A stretch of 28,793 nucleotides of DNA. Source: JBCDCB01 sp039182735 (lineage in GTDB: Bacteria > Planctomycetota > Phycisphaerae > Phycisphaerales > UBA1924). Where the stretch lies: positions 1 to 28,793 of the forward strand of contig JBCDCB010000041.1 in the NCBI GenBank assembly GCA_039182735.1, in the 5' to 3' direction. The position numbers and the translations under genes are program-made. The notes under the pieces were generated by a model. That model did no database searches. It worked only from the letters and a program-made list of their open reading frames with translations, and was not told the origin of the DNA. Every line of letters begins with the position of its first letter. Position 1 is the stretch's first letter. This document shows positions 7,502 through 15,156 of the stretch, one piece after another.

Positions 7502-8014
7502 ATGGCAAACCGCAAGGCTAACGCGTTTACGCTGGTCGAGATTCTGATCGTTGTTGTGATCCTTGGCATTCTTGCCGCGATCGTTGTTCCGCAGTTCACC
7601 AACGCCAGCAACGAGGCGGTCAAGGGCGCGCTGCAGAGCCAGCTCCAGACCATCACGTCGCAGGTCGAGCTGTACCGCGTGCGTGAGCAGGGCGACCTGC
7701 CCGACGACGACGCGGACAACCCGATCGGTGTCGAAGCCGACAACAACGGCTGGGGCGTCCTTATCGAGGACGACTACCTGCAGGAAGTCCCCGTCAACGG
7801 GTACACGGGCGATGGCGCTCTCACGGTTGACGGCATCACCGCCGCCGAGGGTGGCGATCGTGATTCGGAAGCCGGTTGGGCGTGGGACGATGACGGCGAC
7901 GGCGGCACCGAGCGCGTCTGGGCGTACGGGTACGACCCCGTCAACAACATGCTCGCCCACGAGGACGACTACGCCGAGGACTGGGGCGACACCTTCCGTG
8001 TCGAAGACGACTAA
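7502..8014 (+). CDS. GspG-like (pseudo)pilin, probable major subunit
   Basis: This 170-residue prepilin should be processed by a prepilin peptidase and packed into a pilus or pseudopilus by the machinery encoded downstream. The N-terminus has an 8-residue leader, then FTLVEILIVVVILGILAAIV with Glu at +5 and the long hydrophobic helix. The residue before the cleavage site is Ala (KANA/FTLVE) instead of the usual Gly. The C-terminal part is very acidic. It includes DDDGDGG (about 136-142), which resembles the calcium-binding loop of GspG, and the segment GWGVLIEDDYLQEVPVN shared with the next gene. A strong terminator just downstream suggests separate, higher expression than the rest of the locus. 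It could equally be called a type IV pilin; the family does not decide between the two. Confidence 0.9.
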   Translation: MANRKANAFTLVEILIVVVILGILAAIVVPQFTNASNEAVKGALQSQLQTITSQVELYRVREQGDLPDDDADNPIGVEADNNGWGVLIEDDYLQEVPVNGYTGDGALTVDGITAAEGGDRDSEAGWAWDDDGDGGTERVWAYGYDPVNNMLAHEDDYAEDWGDTFRVEDD

Positions 8015-8044
8015 GCCCCGGCGGGTGATCTGAGCAGTGGATCG

Positions 8045-8078
8045 ACGGGCGTGTCCGCAGGGGCACGTCCGTTCTTTT
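8045..8078 (+). terminator. Intrinsic terminator between the two pilin genes
   Basis: A 12-bp stem pairs 8045-8056 with 8061-8072 (two G-U wobbles) around a GCAG tetraloop and runs into TTCTTTT (8072-8078). It is the only hairpin seen in the window with a proper T-run. It lies 30 nt after the first pilin's stop and 77 nt before the second pilin's start. Confidence 0.85.
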
Positions 8079-8154
8079 GCGCGGGCCGCACAACGTCCGA
8101 AAGTGCGGCGTTGATCGTGCCGATGCCCGTTGCGAACCCAGCGGAGGCGAAGCG

Positions 8155-8613
8155 ATGGCACGTGGCAACGGGTACACCATCATCGAGATCATGATCGTGA
8201 TCGTCGTGCTGGCGACGCTGGCGGCGATCGTGGTGCCGCAGATGGGCGGCGCGCAGAACACGTCCACCATCGCGGCGCTCAAGCGTCAGTTCCAGTTCAT
8301 CGATTCGCAAGTCGAGCTGTACCGCACGCAGAACGGCGAACGGTTTCCGACGCAGGACCCGGACGATCCGCTGAGCGAGGGCGGCGCGAACAGCGGGTGG
8401 GGCGTGATGGTGTCCGAGGGCTACCTGCCCGAAGAGCCGCTGAACCCGTTCAACATGCGCTCGCTGCTCGTGGAGGGCACGAGCGACGACGCGAAGGACC
8501 TTGGACGCGAGGTGCCGGAGGGCTGGTTCTTCCAGGTGGTGGGCGACAACGAACGGCTCGACTTCTTCGCGGCGGGGTATGACGCGGCGACGGATTCGCT
8601 CAGCACGGACTGA
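8155..8613 (+). CDS. Second GspG-like pseudopilin
   Basis: This 152-residue prepilin has a 6-residue leader (MARGNG) followed by YTIIEIMIVIVVLATLAAIV, with Glu at +5. The first mature residue is Tyr where Phe or Met is usual. It is a paralogue of the upstream pilin: both share the segment SQVELYR after the helix and a GWGV...YL.E.P.N block. The acidic calcium-like loop is absent. The ATG is preceded by GGAGG (8143-8147), 7 nt upstream. Expression beyond the terminator at 8045-8078 would need read-through or a local promoter. It may be a minor subunit or an alternative pilin. Confidence 0.88.
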   Translation: MARGNGYTIIEIMIVIVVLATLAAIVVPQMGGAQNTSTIAALKRQFQFIDSQVELYRTQNGERFPTQDPDDPLSEGGANSGWGVMVSEGYLPEEPLNPFNMRSLLVEGTSDDAKDLGREVPEGWFFQVVGDNERLDFFAAGYDAATDSLSTD

Positions 8614-8646
8614 CCCGTTCGGGTCCGGGAACGCGCGGCGCGTTCC
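8613..8646 (+). repeat. Hairpins after the second pilin
   Basis: ACCC/GGGT with a GTTC loop region (8613-8624) is followed by a perfect 8-bp stem, GGAACGCG (8628-8635) with CGCGTTCC (8639-8646), and a 3-nt loop. No T-run follows, so mRNA stabilisation or weak termination is more likely than a classical terminator. Confidence 0.5.
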
Positions 8647-8770
8647 GATCGTGCGGGTTCGTGGAGACGCGCGATTCGAATCGAGACGACCGGCTCAGGT
8701 CGGGTGGTGGGCGGTCCGATGACCACGCTAGGTGTCTGCATCCGGACGCCGCGGAGAATGGAGAACGCCC

Positions 8771-9076
8771 ATGACGCGCGCACGCACGAATCGCTCTGAC
8801 ATCTCGCTGCCCGGTCTCGCCCGAGGCGTGGTGATCATGGTGGGCGCGCTGCTCTTGATCGACGCGAGCGACGCGACGGCGCCGGTACGGATGTCCGAAG
8901 CGGTCGCGGGGCGCACGGGTGCACCGATGCCACCGAACGCGGCGGTGCAGCGTCGCGACATGCTCGACAAGCTGGACAGCCTCGATCGTCGGATGAAGAA
9001 GATCGAAGAGCGCCTCGCCAAGCCGCTGGAGGTGAAGGTGCTCGACATGCCGGATGTCGTCGTCAAGGGGGAGTGA
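8771..9076 (+). CDS. Small membrane-anchored coiled-coil protein of unknown function
   Basis: The 101-residue product is not recognised. One hydrophobic segment at about 15-31 (GLARGVVIMVGALLLID) follows a basic N-terminus, so it is probably a single-pass protein with its C-terminus in the periplasm, or a cleaved export signal. A Pro/Ala-rich linker leads to a charged amphipathic helix at about 62-84 (MLDKLDSLDRRMKKIEERL), a good coiled-coil candidate. It ends in a short hydrophobic VKVLDMPDVVV stretch. ATG 8771 is chosen because GGAG at 8760-8763 lies 7 nt upstream. The gene sits between two pilin genes, 3 bp before the next one, which suggests a structural or chaperone-like part in pilin assembly. 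That role is inferred from position only. Confidence 0.75.
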   Translation: MTRARTNRSDISLPGLARGVVIMVGALLLIDASDATAPVRMSEAVAGRTGAPMPPNAAVQRRDMLDKLDSLDRRMKKIEERLAKPLEVKVLDMPDVVVKGE

Positions 9077-9079
9077 CGC

Positions 9080-9676
9080 ATGTGTGACCGTCGCCTCGGA
9101 CCGCCGCGGAACGGCTTTACGCTTGTTGAAATGTTGATCACCGTCGCGATCCTCGGTCTTGCCGGGGCGTTGGTGATCCCGTCGATGTCGCAGACGGATG
9201 CGCTGCGCATCCAGGCGGGTGTGCGCCAGACTGTGGCGGATATCACGTACGTGCAGGGCGACGCGATGGCGTTCCAGCAGCGCCGCGCGATCTGGTTCGG
9301 TCGTGTGCCGCAACTGAACGACGACACGGGCGTGTGGGAATTCGTCGAGGGCGACGGCTATACGGTCGCGGATGTGCGCGGGCCCGCGCTCGACCTGGCG
9401 ACGGATTCGATGTTCGACCTGAGCGACCCGACGCGTCCGATGGGTGTGGACTTCTCGGAGGGGCGCTATGGCGGCGCGGTGCTCGGGAACATCGACTTCA
9501 ACGAAACGGACCTGCTGATCTTTGACGAGCTGGGAGGCCCGGTCGCCGAGCTCGACGGCCCGGACCCCGGCAACGGGGGCGCGGTCGAGATTTCCAACGG
9601 TGACGTCACGTTCGAGATCGCGGTGGCGCCGTTCACGGGCCGCGTGATCGTCACGCGCACCGAAGCCGGCGGCTGA
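9080..9676 (+). CDS. GspH/FimT-like pseudopilin
   Basis: This 198-residue prepilin has a 12-residue basic leader ending in the canonical Gly, then FTLVEMLITVAILGLAGALVIP with Glu at +5. The region after the helix (QTVADITYVQGDAMAFQQRRAIWF) matches the start of GspH/FimT-type globular domains, where 'A..Q.RA' follows the long helix. The C-terminal part is acidic and Gly-rich. In type II secretion and type IV pilus systems such minor pseudopilins sit at the filament tip and prime assembly. The gene begins 3 bp after the small coiled-coil gene, with GGGGGAG just upstream. No GspI, GspJ or GspK homologue is adjacent. Confidence 0.85.
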   Translation: MCDRRLGPPRNGFTLVEMLITVAILGLAGALVIPSMSQTDALRIQAGVRQTVADITYVQGDAMAFQQRRAIWFGRVPQLNDDTGVWEFVEGDGYTVADVRGPALDLATDSMFDLSDPTRPMGVDFSEGRYGGAVLGNIDFNETDLLIFDELGGPVAELDGPDPGNGGAVEISNGDVTFEIAVAPFTGRVIVTRTEAGG

Positions 9677-9704
9677 ACGGCGCTTACACAGAAAGAGAAC
9701 CGTC

Positions 9705-10835
9705 GTGTTTCGCAGCGTGCTGCATCCCGGACTCCTGCCGATCGGCATCGACATCGGTTCGTCGAGCGTGAAGCTCGCGCAGCTCAGGCGTGTGCGCGGC
9801 GGGTTCGAGGTCGTCGGGAGCGCGCGCGTCGAATGCCCGACGACGGATGAAACCGTTTCCGCTGCCGACGCGATCGACGCGATCGACCGGGGCATCGCCT
9901 CGGCCGGTCTCATCGGGCGTCACGCGGTGATTTCGATCGATGATCGCCTGATCCGTGTGCGTTCGGCGCGGACGCCGCGATTGACTGACGATGAGCTCGA
10001 TCGTTCGCTCTCGCTCGATGCGCCGGAGCGGCTCGGGATGACCGAGGCCGACGACCCGGTCTTCGGGTGGCTCGACGCCGGGGAGGTCCGCCAGGGGGAG
10101 GAGACCTGGCGTGAGGCGATCCTTGTCGGTGCGCGCGGCGACGTGATCGAAGACCTCGTCATGGGGCTCGCGGCGCGCGGCGTGCGCCCGCTCGCGGTCG
10201 AGCCCGGGTTCGCCGCGATCGCGCGCTGCTACACGCGGCGTCTTCGGCGGAACGCCGACCGCGGGACATCGCTCGCGATCGTGGACGTCGGTGAGCGCGC
10301 GACGGGGATCATCCTCACGCTCGGGACGAGCGTGTGCTTCTACAAACTGCTCGAGCTCGGCGATCGCGACATCACACGCGCGTCGTGCAGCCGGCTGTCG
10401 CTCGACGAAGCGAGCGTTGTGGAGCTCCGACGCCGCCGGCTCGTGCAAGCGCAGCAGGGGGGCAATGGCACTGGCGACGAGAAGGTGCAGCGTGCGCTCT
10501 TCGAGGCCTCACGGCCCGTGATGCGCGACATTGCGCAGGAGATCAACCTCTGCCTGCGTCACTTCGGTGTGTCGTTCCGCGGTGCGCGCCCGTCGAAGAT
10601 CGTACTTTCCGGCGGGCTGGCGCAGGAGCCTGGCTTCGTCGAAGCGATCGAAGAGGCGACCCGCCTTACCACGGCGGTCGGCGTGCCGCTCGAAGGGACG
10701 TCGGTGGAGGATCTTCGCAAAGTCGGGCCGCAGCTCGCGACGGCGATCGGGTTGTCGCTCCGCAGCGAAGAGAACGCGGCGCGCACGAAGGCGCGTTCGT
10801 GGACGCCGCGCGGGAAGACGGGAGAGGCGGCGTGA
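9705..10835 (+). CDS. pilM: PilM-type actin-like assembly ATPase
   Basis: PilM is a cytoplasmic actin/FtsA-like protein that binds the N-terminus of PilN and joins it to the assembly motor. The 376 residues carry the fold's three nucleotide-site motifs: GIDIGSSSVKL (14-24, phosphate 1), AIVDVGERATG (191-201, phosphate 2) and KIVLSGGLAQEPGF (298-311, adenosine). The length is close to the usual 350. The GTG start has only a weak purine-rich site (GAAAGAGAA). The gene ends in a GTGA overlap with pilN, as expected for partners made together. PilM occurs in type IV pilus systems, while in type II secretion the equivalent is GspL. Its presence tilts this locus toward a pilus-type platform. Confidence 0.92.
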   Translation: MFRSVLHPGLLPIGIDIGSSSVKLAQLRRVRGGFEVVGSARVECPTTDETVSAADAIDAIDRGIASAGLIGRHAVISIDDRLIRVRSARTPRLTDDELDRSLSLDAPERLGMTEADDPVFGWLDAGEVRQGEETWREAILVGARGDVIEDLVMGLAARGVRPLAVEPGFAAIARCYTRRLRRNADRGTSLAIVDVGERATGIILTLGTSVCFYKLLELGDRDITRASCSRLSLDEASVVELRRRRLVQAQQGGNGTGDEKVQRALFEASRPVMRDIAQEINLCLRHFGVSFRGARPSKIVLSGGLAQEPGFVEAIEEATRLTTAVGVPLEGTSVEDLRKVGPQLATAIGLSLRSEENAARTKARSWTPRGKTGEAA

Positions 10836-11488
10836 TTCGCCAGGTCGATCTCATCCCGTCGCGTTGCCACGAAGCGCTCGGATTCCGTGCGTGGGTGCAG
10901 GGGTGGATCGCGACCTACGCGCTCGTGGCCCTGCTGGTGGTCGCGATGGCGATCGGCGTGCGCGTGCGCGCGGAGCGGATCGATCGCGAACTCGCCAGGC
11001 TCAACGATGAGGTGCGCGAGCGCTTCGAGCAGAACGCGGAGGCGAAGGCCCTGCTGGGCGAGCTGGAGTCAATCGGCGCGTCGGTGACGCGGTACGAGGC
11101 GCTGGCGTGGCCGTTGTCGTCGGGCGTGGTGCTCGATGGGTTGGTCGCGGCGCTGCCCGAGGCCGTGACGCTGACGGGTCTCGGGCTCACGCCGCGCGAG
11201 CTGCGGGTGTCCGGCACCAAACGTGGCGAGCGTTCGGTTCGCCGAGAGCTCGTTGCGGAGGTCGAGGGCATCGCGCGCCGCGATTCCGAGGTCGCGGAGT
11301 ACGTCTCGGGCCTGCAGGTGTCTGGCTTGTTCACGAGTGTCACGCTGGACTACGCCCGGTCGGCGGATGTTGACGGCGTCGCGGCGCGGTCGTTCAGGCT
11401 CTCGGCGGTCGTCGATCTCGAACGCCGCTACAAGCTCGTCGCGCACGCGGACCTCCAGGCGGAAGACATCGCGGAGGTGCAGCCATGA
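10832..11488 (+). CDS. pilN: PilN-like inner-membrane assembly protein
   Basis: The 218-residue product starts with IRQVDLIPSR, which resembles the INLLP motif through which PilN binds PilM. A single membrane segment follows at about 24-44 (GWIATYALVALLVVAMAIGV), then a coiled coil (about 46-85) and a ferredoxin-like periplasmic region containing TGLGLTPRELRVSG. This is the layout of PilN/GspL C-terminal parts. It should form a heterodimer with PilO in the inner membrane. Both ends are 4-bp overlaps: GTGA with pilM and ATGA with pilO. Sequence conservation is low in this family, so the call leans on the N-terminal motif and gene order. Confidence 0.85.
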   Translation: MIRQVDLIPSRCHEALGFRAWVQGWIATYALVALLVVAMAIGVRVRAERIDRELARLNDEVRERFEQNAEAKALLGELESIGASVTRYEALAWPLSSGVVLDGLVAALPEAVTLTGLGLTPRELRVSGTKRGERSVRRELVAEVEGIARRDSEVAEYVSGLQVSGLFTSVTLDYARSADVDGVAARSFRLSAVVDLERRYKLVAHADLQAEDIAEVQP

Positions 11489-12048
11489 TCTCGTCGAGGA
11501 GCGTTCCGCCGGCGTGCGGGCTCGCGTTGCTGCTTGCGATCGGAACGGCGATCGGCACGCTGCCGGTGCTGCGATCGACCGCCGACATGCTCGACGAGCA
11601 GGAGCGGCTGCGTGGTGAGATCGCGCTGATGCGCGACGGCGCGGAGGTGGTCGATCGCCTGCGCGAGAAGGTCGCGCTGCTCAACGAGCTCGGCGCTGGG
11701 CGATTGACGCCGATCCCGCCCGAGAACGACATGGCGGAGCTGATCCGGACGCTGAGCGAGACGATGGACAGCGCCGGGCTTCGCGATCGAGATATCTCAC
11801 TGCAGAACTCGAAGCAGCTCGACGAGGCGAGCGTACTGCCGATCTCCGTGCGCGCGGGCGGCTCGTTCGACGAGGTCCGAGAAGTGATCCGCGACGTCGA
11901 GTCGATGCCCCGCCTCGTGCGCGTCGGGCGGATGCGTTTGCGTATCGAGGGCGGTGTGCGCGGAGAAGTGATACGCCACGGCGAACTCGACGCCGAGCTG
12001 CTCGTGGAGGCGTTCTACGGGCCCGGACGCGAAGGAGAGGCCAAGTGA
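11485..12048 (+). CDS. pilO: PilO-like inner-membrane assembly protein
   Basis: This 187-residue protein has a membrane segment at about 10-28, a coiled coil at about 34-68 (LDEQERLRGEIALMRDGAEV) and a periplasmic ferredoxin-like domain. The segment LPISVRAGGSFDEVREVIRD...MPRLVRVGRM (about 117-150) matches the PilO pattern in which 'GsF.dv..f...ie.lpRLv.v' is conserved. It is the expected partner of PilN in the alignment subcomplex that links the motor to the secretin. It overlaps its neighbours by 4 bp on both sides (ATGA, GTGA). Confidence 0.85.
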   Translation: MISSRSVPPACGLALLLAIGTAIGTLPVLRSTADMLDEQERLRGEIALMRDGAEVVDRLREKVALLNELGAGRLTPIPPENDMAELIRTLSETMDSAGLRDRDISLQNSKQLDEASVLPISVRAGGSFDEVREVIRDVESMPRLVRVGRMRLRIEGGVRGEVIRHGELDAELLVEAFYGPGREGEAK

Positions 12049-12683
12049 ACCGCAGGCTGCAGGCGCTCTGGATCGTGATCCGAGAGGACGCGGCGCGCAG
12101 CGGCGTGCTCGCGGTCACGGTGCTCGTGTTCGGCGTCGTGTGCGTGCGTCAGTTCGTGGCGCCGGCGATCCGTTCGAGCAGCGCTTCGACGCAGTCGGTT
12201 CAGGCGGGCGCGACGAGCGCGGTTTCGAGCGCCCAGAAGACGATGGACAGCGCGATGGCGGTGCTGTCGCCCTCGGATGGCCCGGCGGTGAGAGTCCTCG
12301 AACCGTCGGGTATGACGCGCGATCCGTTCCTGTACTCGGAGGAGCAGTTCCCCCGACCGGTACAGGTGGAAGAGGCGGGCGAAGTCGCGCCGGTCGAAGT
12401 GACCGAGGCAGTCGGATCGGACGATGCACAAGTTGACCCGTCGGCGGAGGATGCGCGTCGGGCTGCCGAGGCTTTTGCTCGGCTCGAGCTTCGGAGTGTG
12501 GTGCTCGGGCGAGTGAACGCCGCCGTGATCGCGGAGAGCGGTCGGCGGGGTGAGGGGCCGAGGCTTGTGGCGGGTGGCGAGCGGATCTCGGGATTCCTCG
12601 TCGTGAGCGTGCTCAGCGACCGGGTGGTGCTGGAGCGCGGGGGACAAGAGTTCACGCTCGTGCGAAGGACCGCCGAGCCGTAA
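12045..12683 (+). CDS. PilP/GspC-like link protein
   Basis: The 212-residue protein has one N-terminal membrane segment (about 19-40) and a disordered Ser/Ala/acidic linker. Its C-terminal region resembles the homology region of GspC and PilP: TRDPFL (91-96), then LRSVVLGRVNAAVIAE (about 149-164), ERISGFLVVSVLSDRVVLERGGQEFTL (about 179-205, only partly shown by each motif). In known systems this small beta domain touches the secretin's N0 domain and joins inner- and outer-membrane parts. PilP is normally a lipoprotein, but no lipobox is seen here. The anchor is instead GspC-like. The gene overlaps pilO by 4 bp and lies 45 bp before the secretin gene. Confidence 0.8.
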   Translation: MNRRLQALWIVIREDAARSGVLAVTVLVFGVVCVRQFVAPAIRSSSASTQSVQAGATSAVSSAQKTMDSAMAVLSPSDGPAVRVLEPSGMTRDPFLYSEEQFPRPVQVEEAGEVAPVEVTEAVGSDDAQVDPSAEDARRAAEAFARLELRSVVLGRVNAAVIAESGRRGEGPRLVAGGERISGFLVVSVLSDRVVLERGGQEFTLVRRTAEP

Positions 12684-12728
12684 GCAACGGGATGGGACGC
12701 GCCACGGCGCGACGGGGAGGAACGTGAG

Positions 12729-15068
12729 ATGAGCAAGCCACTTGGGCGTCTTTGGACGCGTGCCATCGCGATCGGCACGCTCGTGCTCGGCGCAGCCGGC
12801 GCGTCGTTTGCGCAGAGCGGGCTCAACGCCCCGCCTGTCACCGTTCGCGCCGTGAACGCGGACGACACCGCACCGAACACGCAGGAGGCTCCGCAGACCA
12901 CCGCGGCCCAGCCCGAGCAGGGCGTCGCCGTCTCGGAATACCTCACGGTTGACATCTTCGTTCAGGACGAAGAGCTCGCCAACGTGCTCCAGATGCTCTC
13001 GCTGCAGAGCCAGCGCAACATCATCGCGAGCCCGCAGGTCAGCGCCGCGGTCACCGCGAACCTGTACGGCGTGACCTTCTACGAAGCGCTCGACGCCATC
13101 CTCTCCGTCAACGGCTACGGCTACTACGAAGAGGGCAACTTCATCTACGTCGTCACCGCGGAAGAGCTCGAAGAGATCCGCCAGCGAGATCGCCAGGTCA
13201 CCGGCAAGGTCATCACGCTCAACTATCTCAACGCCAACGACGCCGCGGAGTTCGTCTCGCCGCTGCTCTCGGAGATCGGCCAGATCAAGACCAACGGCGA
13301 CGCGGGTGAGTTCAACCTGCCCGACGACCAGCCGACCGGCAGCGAGGAGTTCGCGCTCAGCAGCACCCTCGTGATCTACGACTACGCCGAGCACATCGCC
13401 GAAATCGAAACACTGCTCGACCAGCTCGACACGCGCCCGGCGCAGGTCCTCGTCGAGGCGACCATCCTGCAGACGGCGCTCACCGAGGCCAACGCCTTCG
13501 GCATCGACTTCGCGATCCTTTCTGACCTCGACTTCACCGACTTCGCCGGCCTCGGTGGGCCGCTCGGCGCTGCCAACTCCCTGCTCAACGGCGGCGCGAA
13601 CCAGGTCGCCCCCGCGGACAACCAGGGTGCTGCGGCGGTCGGCAGCGCCGGCAACACGCAGGGCCCCGCGTCGTTCAAGCTCGGGATCGTCAACGACGAC
13701 TTCTCGATTTTCCTCCGGGCCCTCGACCAGGTCTCGGACGTGACGATCCTCTCGAACCCCAAGGTGCTCGCGCTGAACCGTCAGCCTGCCCGCGTGCTCG
13801 TGGGTCGCAAGATCGGCTTCCTCAACACGACCTCGACCGAGACCGCGACGACGCAGACCGTCGAGTTCCTCGACACCGGTACGCAGCTCGCCTTCCGCCC
13901 CTTCATCTCGACCGACGGCAATATCCGGATGGAGCTCCGCCCGCGCGTCTCGGAGGGCGTGATCCGCGAGGCGACCGACGCGACCAACGCCGTCGTGACA
14001 ATCCCCGATGAAATCACGCAGGAGATCACCACCAACGTGATCGTGCCTGACGGCTCGACCATCGTGCTCGGCGGTCTCTTCCGCGAGTCCACCTCGCTCA
14101 CCCGCACGCAGGTCCCCGTGCTCGGCGACATCCCGCTGCTCGGTATGGCCTTCCGCGGGCACGAAGACGACACCGATCGTCAGGAAATCATCTTCATGAT
14201 CAAGCCCACGATCGTGAACGACGCCACGCTCATCGAGCAGGGCGACCGCTCGCTCGCGTACGCCGAGGAACTGCGCGTCGGTTCGCGTCAGGGCCTGCTG
14301 CCCTTCAGCACGCGGCGTCAGGTCTCGCAGCTGAACGCTCGGGCGCAGGAGCTGATCGACGAGGGGCGTGAGGGCAAGGCGCTGTGGAACCTCCGCCGCT
14401 CGCTCGAGCTCAACCCCAACCAGCCGGCGGTCATCCGTCTGCTCGAAAGGCTCACGGGCGAAGAGACCAACGTGCCCTCGACGAGCGTGCTGGAGATGAT
14501 CATCAACGATGAGATCGAAGCCCGCTACGACGAAGTCAGCGAGATCACCCAGCCCTGGCGTGACGAGGTCGAGGCGCAGCGTCTGCGCAACACGATCGTC
14601 GCGGCGGAGCGTGCGGATGTGGAGAGCTACGAGGCCGACGAGGCCCAGGTGCGTCTCGCGGAAATCGAAGCCGAGAACGCTTCACTCTCTGCGAACGCGA
14701 CAGTCTCGATCGAAGGCAACGTCAATGACGACTCCTTCTCGACGTTCGATGACGAGATCGATGAGTGGACGTCGCTCTTCCTCGGCCTGAGCGGTGAGTT
14801 CGAGTTCGTCTCCGCGGAGGAGTCGAGCCCCGTCGAAGCGGGCACCGACACGATGCTCGACGAGCCGTTCGACGCGCCGGCGTTCGAGGTCGCCGAGACC
14901 GCGCCTGCGCCGGCGATCGCCGAGCCCGGGCAGGTCATGGGCCAGCCCGGCGGTGTGCCGACGTCGCTGAGCGATCTGCTCTCGCAGCTCGCGGGCGAGC
15001 CTGTCCCGACCGATGAGTCGGATACGACGCTGACCAACGTCGAGATCGAAGAAGACGACGCGCCCTGA
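12729..15068 (+). CDS. Secretin with a long C-terminal TPR-like/acidic extension
   Basis: This is the outer-membrane channel of the system, 779 residues long. A signal peptide (about 1-28, ends ASFAQ) is followed by an N0/STN-like domain (72-142, VDIFVQDEELANVLQML), one N1-type secretin_N domain (157-235, VITLNYLNANDAAEFVSPLL) and the secretin core (about 236-495). The core includes LVEATILQ, the hallmark VPVLGDIPLLGMAF (462-475), and IIFMIKPTIV at the end. No AMIN domains (typical PilQ) and no N2/N3 repeats (typical GspD) are seen. The roughly 280 residues after the core contain a TPR-like helix pair (about 530-575, AQELIDEGREGKALWNLRRS), a charged helical stretch and a very acidic Pro/Ala-rich tail. 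GGGGAGG lies 8 nt before the ATG. Confidence 0.93.
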   Translation: MSKPLGRLWTRAIAIGTLVLGAAGASFAQSGLNAPPVTVRAVNADDTAPNTQEAPQTTAAQPEQGVAVSEYLTVDIFVQDEELANVLQMLSLQSQRNIIASPQVSAAVTANLYGVTFYEALDAILSVNGYGYYEEGNFIYVVTAEELEEIRQRDRQVTGKVITLNYLNANDAAEFVSPLLSEIGQIKTNGDAGEFNLPDDQPTGSEEFALSSTLVIYDYAEHIAEIETLLDQLDTRPAQVLVEATILQTALTEANAFGIDFAILSDLDFTDFAGLGGPLGAANSLLNGGANQVAPADNQGAAAVGSAGNTQGPASFKLGIVNDDFSIFLRALDQVSDVTILSNPKVLALNRQPARVLVGRKIGFLNTTSTETATTQTVEFLDTGTQLAFRPFISTDGNIRMELRPRVSEGVIREATDATNAVVTIPDEITQEITTNVIVPDGSTIVLGGLFRESTSLTRTQVPVLGDIPLLGMAFRGHEDDTDRQEIIFMIKPTIVNDATLIEQGDRSLAYAEELRVGSRQGLLPFSTRRQVSQLNARAQELIDEGREGKALWNLRRSLELNPNQPAVIRLLERLTGEETNVPSTSVLEMIINDEIEARYDEVSEITQPWRDEVEAQRLRNTIVAAERADVESYEADEAQVRLAEIEAENASLSANATVSIEGNVNDDSFSTFDDEIDEWTSLFLGLSGEFEFVSAEESSPVEAGTDTMLDEPFDAPAFEVAETAPAPAIAEPGQVMGQPGGVPTSLSDLLSQLAGEPVPTDESDTTLTNVEIEEDDAP

Positions 15069-15088
15069 GCGCATCACACGAACACACA

Positions 15089-15118
15089 CGGCGACGGGCG
15101 TGAGAGCGTTCGTCGCCG
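15089..15118 (+). terminator. Hairpin between the secretin and TPR genes
   Basis: CGGCGACG (15089-15096) is the exact inverse complement of CGTCGCCG (15111-15118). Pairing can extend inward by four more bases with two wobbles, leaving a TGAGAG loop. No T-run follows. It could reduce transcription into the regulatory and motor genes or protect the 3' end of the secretin message. Confidence 0.45.
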
Positions 15119-15156
15119 ATTCTCGCTCCGCACTTCAAGCGAACGGAGAGCACGAT

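Noticed and set aside
12698..12711. Small hairpin (CGCGC/GCGCG) just before the secretin ribosome site
   Set aside because: Only 5 bp with a 4-nt loop; expected often by chance at this GC content.
12015..14162. Long minus-strand open frame opposite the secretin
   Set aside because: Arg/Glu/Val-rich composition with no motif; it mirrors the codon structure of the secretin and the link-protein gene.
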